Shown here one piece after another: positions 16,150 through 24,400 of a stretch of DNA of 64,000 nt. The stretch comes from Hymenobacter sp. H14-R3 (GTDB lineage: Bacteria > Bacteroidota > Bacteroidia > Cytophagales > Hymenobacteraceae): NCBI RefSeq assembly GCF_030063445.1, contig NZ_JASITD010000005.1:186001-250000 (forward strand). The letters run 5' to 3'. The position numbers and the translations under genes were made by a program. Under the pieces are notes generated by a model, which was not told the DNA's origin, ran no database searches, and worked only from the letters and a program-made list of their open reading frames with translations. The first letter of the stretch is position 1, and the number at the start of each line of letters is the position of its first letter.

Positions 16150-16701
16150 TCGTTCACCAGAGGCGCGCCCTGGGCGGTGCGCCAGTGGCGTAGCCGCACT
16201 GTACCCGCCCACCTAGCCATATCAGTAATAAATTTTTAACCCATTGAAAATGAGAAAGATGAAAAATTGAGTGCATTGCGCGGCCCCTGGTACCCGTGTT
16301 TATCCCTGCGCGCCCAGGCCGCCGCTTCCTACTGAAGCCGCCTTTTTAAGCCGTTTCGTGGCTCTGCCGCCAGCCGAGCGTAGCAGTCGGTAGAAGAGTA
16401 TTTGCTGCGCGACGAGCCCTGGCCCACATGCTGCCCCTGCTGGCGCAAGTGGCGCTTCTTGCCGGGGCGCGCCTGGTAGTGGGTCTGCATGGAGCCGGGC
16501 CAGGCCACCTGCCAGTTGGTCGATACCGTGGCTTGGCTGGCCGGGCCGACCAACACAAAAAACGGGTACCAGCTAACGCCGATACCCGTGAGTCAGTGGG
16601 CCAACGCGGCTTTTGCGTGAGTCCTATCAAGTTGCAGGCTAGCGCGCCGCCGCGCCGGTTCGCCGGCGCAAGCCGGCCGGCCGGCGCGGCCTGCACTTAT
16701 T
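16150..16701. other. Gap without a recognisable gene
   Basis: About 550 bases between the sorting-domain relic and the M13 peptidase gene. A minus-strand frame at about 16329-16600 (including TNWQVAWPGSMQTHYQARP) has the flavour of a secreted-protein fragment but cannot be identified; it may belong to the same decayed cargo gene. The stretch 16205-16270 is AT-rich. GC-rich palindromes (GCCGGCCGGCCGGCGC) occur near 16675. Confidence 0.4.
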
Positions 16702-18795
16702 TTACCAGATAACTGCCCGGTCGGCGGCCGTACGCGTCATCTTATCGCCTTCCTTGCAGCCAAAGGCCGCCTGAAACTGCGGCATATTCATAACTGGCCC
16801 GATGGTGCGGTACTGGCCCGGCGAGTGCGGGTCGGTCTGAATTTGTTGGCGCAGGGCTTCGGGCCGGATGTTGGTGCGGCGCAGCTGGGCCCAGCTCAGG
16901 AAGAAGCGCTGCTCGGGCGAAAAGCCGTCGTACTGCGGGCGCGGGCCGTTGCCGTAGCGCTGCGCCAGCTGCTTTTCGAGGGCACCGTGCACGATGGTGA
17001 GGCCGGCGAAGTCGGCCAGGTTTTCGCCCATCGTGAGCTTGCCGTTCACGTGCACCGAGTCGAGGGGCGAAAAGGCGTCGTACTGGCGGCCCACCACGGC
17101 GGCGCGCTTCGTAAACTCGGCCGCGTCCTGGGGCGTCCACCAGTCGCGCAGGTTGCCCTGGCTGTCGTACTGCCGGCCCTGGTCGTCGAAGCCGTGGGTC
17201 ATTTCGTGGCCCATCACGCCGCCAATGGCGCCGTAGTTCACGGCGTCATCGGCCTTGGGGTCGAAAAAGGGCGGCTGCAGGTAGCCGGCCGGAAAGACAA
17301 TCTCGTTGAGCGGCGGGTTGTAGTAGGCGTTGATGGTGGGCGGGGTCATACCCCATTCGGTGTGGTCCACGGGGCCGCCAAAGCGGGCGGCCTCGCGCCG
17401 GCTTTCCCAGCGGCGGGCGTTGAGGATGTTGGTGGCGTAGCTGGCCCGCGTGATGGGCAGGGCCGAATAGTCCTTCCACTTATCGGGGTAGCCGATTTTT
17501 ACGCGCAGGGCGTTCAGCTTTTTCAGGGCCTCGGCCTTGGTGGGCGCGCTCATCCAGGTGTTGGTTTGGATGTGCTCGGCCAGGCTAGCCTTGATGTTGG
17601 CCACCATGTCGAGAGCCTTCTGCTTGGCCTCCGGCGAGAACGCCTTGTCCACGTACAACTGCCCAAACGCCTCGCCAATGGTGGCGTCGGTTGAAGCCTG
17701 CACGCGCTTCCAGCGCACGGTTTGCACCTTGGCCCCGGTGAGGGCCTGGTTGTAGCGAAAGCTGGCCTCCACGTAGGCGGCCGGCAGCGTGGCGGCCACC
17801 GAGCGCACCAAGTGCCAGCGCAGATAGGTCTGAATAGCAGCCAGCGGCTCGGTTTTGAGCAAGCTGTTCAGCTCATCAAAAAATGTGGGCTGGCCCACAA
17901 TAACCTCTTGCGCCTTAGCTAGCTGCATACTGGCCAGCAGCTGCGGCAGCTGCACGGCCGGGTAGCGCTTGGCGGCGGCGGCCAGGGGCATCTGGTTGTA
18001 GTTGGCCTGCGGGTCGCGCAGCTCCACGCGGCTGCGCGAGGCGGTGGCCAGGCGCTTTTCGAGGCGCTCGACGGTGGCGGCGTTGCGCTGGGCCAGGGCC
18101 GCGTTATCGCCCAGCAAACCAAATACTTGCTGCATGTAGGCCTGGTACGCGGCCCTGATTTTGAGGGTGCGCGCGTCGTCCTTCAGGTAGTAGTCGCGGT
18201 CGCCCATCGTCAGCCCGCCCTGGTCGAGGCCAATGACGTAGCGGGTCGTGTTCTTCTCATCGACCTGCACGCCGCCCCGGAAAAACGCGCCGGTGCCCAA
18301 ATCCTGCTCGTGGGCGAGGAGTGCGGGCAGCCCGGCGCGGGTTTTGAGGGCCGCAATGCGGGCCAGCTCGGGCTTGAGCGGCGCAATGCCGGCTTGCTCA
18401 ATGGCCGCCGTGTCCATGGCCGCGCCGTAGAAATCGCCCACTTTCTGGGCGTTGGAACCGGGCGCGGCGCTACGGTTGGCCGCGGCTTCCTCCAGAATTT
18501 GCTTGAGCGTGGCCTGGGTGCGCAGGCCCAGCAGGTTGCGCGGCCCCCAGCTGGTAGCGTAGCTCGGAATCGGGTTGGATTTCAGCCAGTTGCCACCCGA
18601 AAACTCGAAGAAATCCTGGCACGGCGACACCGTGCGGTCGAGGTCGGCCACGTCGAGGCCCACGCCGGCCGGGGCGGGCGCAGCGGCCGGCGTGGCCGGC
18701 GTGGGGGTGGTAGCTACGGGCGTGGCTGGGCCGCTGCTGGCGCAGCCAGCCAGGCCAAGCAGGGCGGCACCGTGCCAAAAGAAACGTTTAGCCAT
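16702..18795 (-). CDS. M13 family zinc metallopeptidase (neprilysin/PepO-like), lipoprotein
   Basis: 697 residues from the chosen ATG at 18795, the family's usual length. The signal peptide ends with LLGLAGC, so it is a probable lipoprotein acting outside the inner membrane. The zinc site is HEMTH (about 530-534) with the third ligand Glu in GENLADFAG (about 591), and NAYYNPPLNEIVFPAG is the substrate-binding motif. An in-frame start at 18909 would prepend 38 residues read from the upstream repeat and is rejected. M13 enzymes cleave short peptides on the amino side of hydrophobic residues. Confidence 0.93.
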   Translation of the reverse strand: MAKRFFWHGAALLGLAGCASSGPATPVATTPTPATPAAAPAPAGVGLDVADLDRTVSPCQDFFEFSGGNWLKSNPIPSYATSWGPRNLLGLRTQATLKQILEEAAANRSAAPGSNAQKVGDFYGAAMDTAAIEQAGIAPLKPELARIAALKTRAGLPALLAHEQDLGTGAFFRGGVQVDEKNTTRYVIGLDQGGLTMGDRDYYLKDDARTLKIRAAYQAYMQQVFGLLGDNAALAQRNAATVERLEKRLATASRSRVELRDPQANYNQMPLAAAAKRYPAVQLPQLLASMQLAKAQEVIVGQPTFFDELNSLLKTEPLAAIQTYLRWHLVRSVAATLPAAYVEASFRYNQALTGAKVQTVRWKRVQASTDATIGEAFGQLYVDKAFSPEAKQKALDMVANIKASLAEHIQTNTWMSAPTKAEALKKLNALRVKIGYPDKWKDYSALPITRASYATNILNARRWESRREAARFGGPVDHTEWGMTPPTINAYYNPPLNEIVFPAGYLQPPFFDPKADDAVNYGAIGGVMGHEMTHGFDDQGRQYDSQGNLRDWWTPQDAAEFTKRAAVVGRQYDAFSPLDSVHVNGKLTMGENLADFAGLTIVHGALEKQLAQRYGNGPRPQYDGFSPEQRFFLSWAQLRRTNIRPEALRQQIQTDPHSPGQYRTIGPVMNMPQFQAAFGCKEGDKMTRTAADRAVIW

Positions 18796-18830
18796 GGGGG
18801 AAGGGGAGGGGAAGAGTGAATTACTGCAAG

Positions 18831-18934
18831 GTAGGGTAAGCTTTAGCTTGCCAGTCGTTGTTATAAAATAGTGTATATCAGATAAATAGTAGTAATAAGG
18901 TTCTGGCATCTGGTAAGCTAAAGCTTACCCTGCA
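18831..18934. repeat. Paired REP element, GTAG family B, short form
   Basis: GTAGGGTAAGCTTTAGCTTG at the left is inverted at the right (GCTAAAGCTTACCC, then TGCA), so the right tetranucleotide has decayed to GCAG. The spacer is AT-rich and lacks the core of the 107-bp form. It is upstream of the M13 peptidase gene. A similar short form is at 52515-52598. Confidence 0.72.
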
Positions 18935-19005
18935 CCGCGACTGCGCAAGCCATGCGCTACGGTAAATAAACCAACTGCCGCGTCCATGCAAGGCCCGCCC
19001 ACGCC

Positions 19006-19037
19006 AAAAAAAAGGCCCGTTGCTGCTGCAACGGGCC
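19006..19037 (-). terminator. Terminator of tamL
   Basis: On the minus strand GGCCCGTTGCagcaGCAACGGGCC is followed by eight T. It lies 32 bases after the tamL stop codon. Confidence 0.85.
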
Positions 19038-19068
19038 CTCCAATAGCCAGCCTTCGCGCCCAAAAAAG

Positions 19069-21420
19069 CTAGAAAGGGTACCCAATAGCCAGGTTCAGGC
19101 GGCCGGTTTTATCGTCGGGCGTGCCGTAGTTGGCGCGCAGCGGAATGGCGTAGTCGAAACGAATGACGAAGAACTGCACGTCGATGCGCAGGCCCAGGCC
19201 CGCGCCCACGGCCAGCTGCTGCATAAACGTGCTGGGGCTGAACTTGCCGCCGGGGCGCGAAGGGTCGTCGTTGACCAGCCACACGTTGCCGGCATCCACG
19301 AAGGCCGCGCCCTTCACGTAGGGAAACAGGTCTTGGCGGTACTCCAGGTTGCCTTCCATACGAATGTCGCCGGTCTGGTCGTAGTAGTTATTGATAAAAT
19401 CGGTGGCCACTGGGTGGTACGAGCCGGGGCCAATCTGCCGCGCCGCAAAGGCCCGGATGGAGTTGGGCCCCCCAATGCCGTACTGCCGCACGTAGGGCAG
19501 CGACAGGCCGCCCGAGTTGCCGTAGGGCAGGCCCACGCCCAGCTGGAGCCGGCCCACCAGGCGGTTGCCCGACGTGGGCTTGGGGCTGATGCGGTAATAC
19601 TCGCGCAACTCCAAATCGACTTTGGCAAACTGGGCAAACGGTTGGCCGGCTAGGGTATAGCGCTCAGTGGGCGTTTTGGTGCCCACGGCGGCGCGGGCAA
19701 ACAGGTTGGCGAAGTTGCCCGCCAATTCGCCCTGGCCCTGGAAGAAAATCTGCTGGCGGCGGTTTTCCAGCACCTGCTGGTTATAGGTATAGCGGTAGCT
19801 GCTGGCTAGGATAAACTGTGAGGTGTAGGCCTGCTTGAGAAACGGCCGCGCCACGAGCACCCGGTCAAAGGCTGGGTCGGTGCTCACGGCGTTGTACGAC
19901 ACATCAACCAGCTTCAGCTCCTGCTCATTGGTAATCTTGGTTTTCCACGAGTAGCCGTAGTTGGCCGAGTAGGTGGTGGTGCTGAAGTAGCCGGTGCGCG
20001 TCACATACCGGATGCCGGCCCCGAAGTTGGTGCGCGGCTGAAAGTCGGAATTTACCAGCCGGGGGTTCAGAAAAGGCAGGTTGGGTGCCAACAGCCGGGG
20101 CAAAATCAGCTTGGCATCGAGCCCAAATTCGGTCGAGATGAGGCCCGAGTTGTTACGACTCTCGGCGTTGGAGGGGGCCTTGGTTTGCACCTCATACGAG
20201 GCCACGGCGTTGATGAGCAGCTGCTCGGCCCCGCGCAACGCCGAGCGGTTGCGGAACTGCGCCGTGAGGCCCGGCCCCGTGAAGCCGCTGCTTTTGCTCA
20301 CCAGCTGCAACTCGGCCCGCAGGCTCTTCTTCTTGAGCTGCGTCATCAGAATGTCGCTATCCAAAAAGGCGCGGCCGGCCGAGTCGGGGGCTGCCGAGAG
20401 GTCAAACTTGGTTTCGACGTAGCGGAAAGTGCCCAGGCTCATGAGGCGCGAGAGGGTCTGGTCGCGCCGCTTCTGCCGAAACAGGCTGTCGGGGTACAGA
20501 AACACGGCCCGCGTAATGGCCTTGGCCTTAAACATCGACTCGTCGGGGTAGTACAGGTACTTGTTGTAGCGAAATGGCTCGCGGGCTACCGTGTCGGTGA
20601 GCTGAAAGTCGGTGTTCAGGCTCACCTTTTTCAGCCAGTAGGGCCGCAGTCCCTTCAGCGGCGCGTCGGGCTTCACGCGGTAGTGCACGCCCACCTGCCC
20701 GCGCCCGGCCAGTGTGCTATCTACCTGAAATAATAAGTAGCTGGAATTGAAGTAGTAATAGCCCTGGTTTTTGAGGGCGTAGTCGATGCGCACCCGCTCG
20801 TTGGTGAGCACATCCAGGTCGTAGGGGTCGCCCACTTTGAGCAGGGTTTCGGCCTGCAGGCCCCGAATGGCCTGGTCGATGAGCGTGTCGCGCTCCGGCC
20901 AGAGAATTTCCTTGATGAGGTACTGCGTGCCCGGCCGGGCGGTGTAGGCAATCTGGGCGGTTTTTTCCTGGCTCTTCACCTCGCTGCTAGCCGTGGCGTG
21001 GAAGTAGCCCCGGTTCTGCATGCGGTTGGCCATCAGCTTTTGGGTGGCGCTTGGCTGGGCTTGGCTCAACAGCACTGGGGCCTCGCCCAGCTTGCCGGCC
21101 AAAAAGTGCCCCAGGCCTTTTTGCTTGCCCACGCCCAGGTGCCAGAAGTATAGCTTGGGCCGCAGCCCCAGAAAAGACGCATTGGGCGCGGGCCGCACCA
21201 CGGCTTCCAGCTCGGTTTGCAGCACATCCTGGTTGCGCAGCTTCTCGGGGGCCTCAATCGTGACCGTGCTGCCCGTGTAGAGCTTCTGCCCGTCGGGAAT
21301 GTATTTCAGCCCCGAGCACGAGGCCAGCAGTAGCGCGGGTAGTAGCAGCCAGGCGGCGCGGCGCGGTGCCGCCACCGGTTGCACCTTGTCAGATAAACAG
21401 GTATTAATCAGCTTCCTCAT
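19069..21420 (-). CDS. tamL: TamL-type outer membrane assembly factor (BamA/TamA superfamily lipoprotein)
   Basis: 783 residues. The N-terminus has a lipobox (LLLASC, Cys35), as in the Bacteroidota TamA counterpart called TamL. POTRA-like repeats occupy about residues 40-330, and the last 400 residues form the Omp85 beta-barrel, ending in LNLAIGYPF with a terminal aromatic. It would act with TamB in moving proteins or phospholipids to the outer membrane. The start codon overlaps the tamB stop by one base (TAATG), indicating translational coupling. The ATG at 21420 leaves a long n-region before the lipobox. Confidence 0.88.
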   Translation of the reverse strand: MRKLINTCLSDKVQPVAAPRRAAWLLLPALLLASCSGLKYIPDGQKLYTGSTVTIEAPEKLRNQDVLQTELEAVVRPAPNASFLGLRPKLYFWHLGVGKQKGLGHFLAGKLGEAPVLLSQAQPSATQKLMANRMQNRGYFHATASSEVKSQEKTAQIAYTARPGTQYLIKEILWPERDTLIDQAIRGLQAETLLKVGDPYDLDVLTNERVRIDYALKNQGYYYFNSSYLLFQVDSTLAGRGQVGVHYRVKPDAPLKGLRPYWLKKVSLNTDFQLTDTVAREPFRYNKYLYYPDESMFKAKAITRAVFLYPDSLFRQKRRDQTLSRLMSLGTFRYVETKFDLSAAPDSAGRAFLDSDILMTQLKKKSLRAELQLVSKSSGFTGPGLTAQFRNRSALRGAEQLLINAVASYEVQTKAPSNAESRNNSGLISTEFGLDAKLILPRLLAPNLPFLNPRLVNSDFQPRTNFGAGIRYVTRTGYFSTTTYSANYGYSWKTKITNEQELKLVDVSYNAVSTDPAFDRVLVARPFLKQAYTSQFILASSYRYTYNQQVLENRRQQIFFQGQGELAGNFANLFARAAVGTKTPTERYTLAGQPFAQFAKVDLELREYYRISPKPTSGNRLVGRLQLGVGLPYGNSGGLSLPYVRQYGIGGPNSIRAFAARQIGPGSYHPVATDFINNYYDQTGDIRMEGNLEYRQDLFPYVKGAAFVDAGNVWLVNDDPSRPGGKFSPSTFMQQLAVGAGLGLRIDVQFFVIRFDYAIPLRANYGTPDDKTGRLNLAIGYPF

Positions 21421-24400
21421 TACTTCGTGGTATCGGGGCGGGTGGCGGCGCGGGCACCGCGGGCGGCGGCCGTCGAGTCGGCCATGCGTTGCTCGCGCTC
21501 CTTCATTTCCTCCTTGTCTTTTTTGGTTTGCTCGCGGGCATCGCGCATCTGTTCCTTCTGGGCCGGGGCCAGCTTCGCAAACAGGTCCTTGAAACTGTCG
21601 TAGTCGCGCTGGAAAACCAGGGCTGCGCCCGTGCGCACAATGGGCCCGTCGATATCCTCGTACGAGTTTTGCCGGAAGGCCCGCAGCCGCAACCGGCCAT
21701 CGCGCAAGATGGTGTATTCCAGGCTTACATCACCGGCAAAGCTACTAGCCGAGTTTTTACCCGAGGTGGCATTGTTGCCCTGCCCGCTCAGCGGCACGTC
21801 GGTGCCCAGCCGCACGGTGAGGCGGTTATTAAACAGCTGCCGGCGCACGGCCACGTTCAGGTCGGTGCGGCTCTGGGCCGAGCCGCTGCTGTAGTCGGCC
21901 TGGTTGGTCACGCCCAGGTCGAGGCCCAGGCCGGCCAGGTACTTGCCAGTCAGGTTCTGAAGCTGGTCGGTGAGCACCTGGCTCACCGAGCCGCGCAGCT
22001 GGCTGGCCAGGATGCCCTCGCCGGCCGTCGTCTCAAACGGGTTTTGCTGAATGAAGCGGCCCAGCACCAGCAGCGAAAACACCTGCTTGCTTTGCTCCGA
22101 AGTCTGGTCGGGTTGGCGCAGGCGGGCCAGCGCCGCATCTACCTCGCCACCCACGGCACTGCTCTTATCGGCCTGCGGCAGCGTAATATCAAAGCCGATA
22201 ATGGGCTTGCTCAGCGGCCCCGTGGCCTTAATAGCCACGTTAAAATTCAGCGTATTGCGCGCCATGTTAGTGGCGTAGCCGCTGCTGGTGCCCTGCGAGG
22301 CCAGCAGCTCGGCCGGGGCCGCCTTCACCTTATACACCGCCGTAATGTTGAGGTCGGCGTTGTAGGGGTCGCCCGTCCAGATAATGGTGGAGCCGCGCGT
22401 GATGATGAATTCGCGGCTGGCCAGCCCGTACAGCGACAGCCGGTACTGCCCGCGCCGCACGTCGAGCCGCCCGCTCAGCCCAATGTTGCCGCCCGCGTCG
22501 ATGGTGGTTGTGAGCGTGCCCGCCGCCCGAATGCGCAGGTTGTCGCCGCTCACCGGGTCCACGATGAACGTGAACGGCGTGGCGTCGGTGATGGTAATCG
22601 CGGCCCTTATTTCGTAGCCCACCACGCCCGAGTTAGCCGTGTCGGCCTTCAGGCTGCGCAATGAGTCGGGCAGGCTGAAGTCTACAAACTCCACAATGCC
22701 CTCCCGCGCTACTACCGAGGGGTCTATGGCCGGGTTTTCCACCGTCAGGTCCGAGCCCTTCACCACCGTAGCCTTGGTGTCGATTTTAATGAGTGAGAGC
22801 GGCCCCGTCAGGCGCGTGTCCGAGTCTACCACCAGCCGGCCGTAGTAGAGGGTATTGTCTTTGCTGCGCTTGCTGCGCACGGCCAGGAAATTATCGGTTG
22901 TGGCCCGCAGGTCCAGGGAATAGGCCTTTGGGTCGGCCAGGTTCTTGGTGCGCAAGTACCCGTTGGCCACCGCTTTATTACCAGCCGAGTCCAGCACCGT
23001 AAAATCCCGGAACCGAATGCCTTCTGCATCAAAGCCCACTTCCTGGTTGGCAATGCGGAACGGCGAGCCGAGCTGCGGCACCACAAAGCTGGCATCGGTT
23101 GAGGTAGTGAGCTGCCCGCGCACCTCGGGGGCGCTGGGGGTGCCCGCCACATCGAGCTTGCCACGCAGGTAGCCAGTGCTCTGGCTCAGCTGCCCGGCCG
23201 AGAACGGCTCGGCCGTCTTCAGGTTCAGCCGGGCCACGTTGGCCACGAAGTTGAGCGGGTTCTGGGCGCCCGTGGCCGTAGAGTAGTACCCACTCAGGGT
23301 CACATCGTTGCCGCCGCCGCCCGTAAGGCGGGCGTTTACGTCGTAGCGGTCGGGGGTAGGGTTGCGGGCTTGCAGCGCCACATCGCCCAGCACCGTTTTG
23401 CTGTACAGCAAGTCCTTGATGGTGAGGTCGGCCGTAAATGCCTGCTTTTTGGTGCCCAGGTTGCGGGCCACGGCCTGCCCGTTGAGGGTGCCGCCCAGCG
23501 TCGAGTCGGCTTGCCCAATGGCCTTGCTGATGATGCCCAGGTTGAACTGCTCGAAGCGCACGGCCAGCGGCGAGGTGTTCACGGCCGGGTTCTCGCTCTG
23601 CACCACCAGCGCTGAGGTGCCGTTGCTGAGGCGCAGATTGTTAGCCACAACAGTGCCGTCGGCGTTGTAGCGCACGTAGTTGCCGGCGCCCGCCGTCCAG
23701 GTATCGTAGTTGATTATCTGGTCGTTGGCGAAGGCAAACTGGTAGCCGTCGCCGCGCCGGCCCTGGGGCACTACGGCCAGCGCGCCGGCCAGCACCAGCC
23801 GCTCGCGGTTGCTGCTGTCGCCGAGTATGGCGGCCCGCACGTTCACCTTGTTATCGGCCACGGTACCCGTGATGCTGGGCCGCCGCAGGTTCAGGCTGGT
23901 ATCTTGCTTGGCGCTGGCCAGGCGCAGCGCGTAGTCGAGCTTCTGCGGGTTCGAGCCTACATCCAGCCGCACCGAGTCGAGGCGGTAGGTGCTGTAGCGC
24001 ACCACCGAAATGCGCGTATCGGCTGTGAGCCTGGCCTGGGCCCGGCTGTACTCGCCGGCCAGCGTGAAGGGCGATATTTCCTTCAAATCCTTCACCAGCT
24101 TGGTCAGCAGCTGCGTGCGCTTCACTTGCAGTGAATAGGTAAAGCGCTGGTCGCCACTAGTATTGGTAAATGGCTGCACGCCCGGCAGCTTGAAATAGCG
24201 GCTGATGTGCCGCTGCAATTCGGTAGCCAGCTCGCCCAGCCGCACGTTGCCATCCAGCCGCACGTTGGCTAGGTCCGAGTTGATTTTAACCGCCGTGCGC
24301 GTGGCGTTCTGCACAATGCTGCCTTGCAGCGAGTCCAGCGCAATGGGCTGCCCATCAGTAGTAATCACCACCTTGCGCCCGCTAAACGTGCCGTTAATCG

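Noticed and set aside
16329-16696. Minus-strand frames between the sorting-domain relic and the M13 gene
   Set aside because: No start, signal peptide or family pattern could be supported in any one frame; recorded as a gap with a possible decayed gene.
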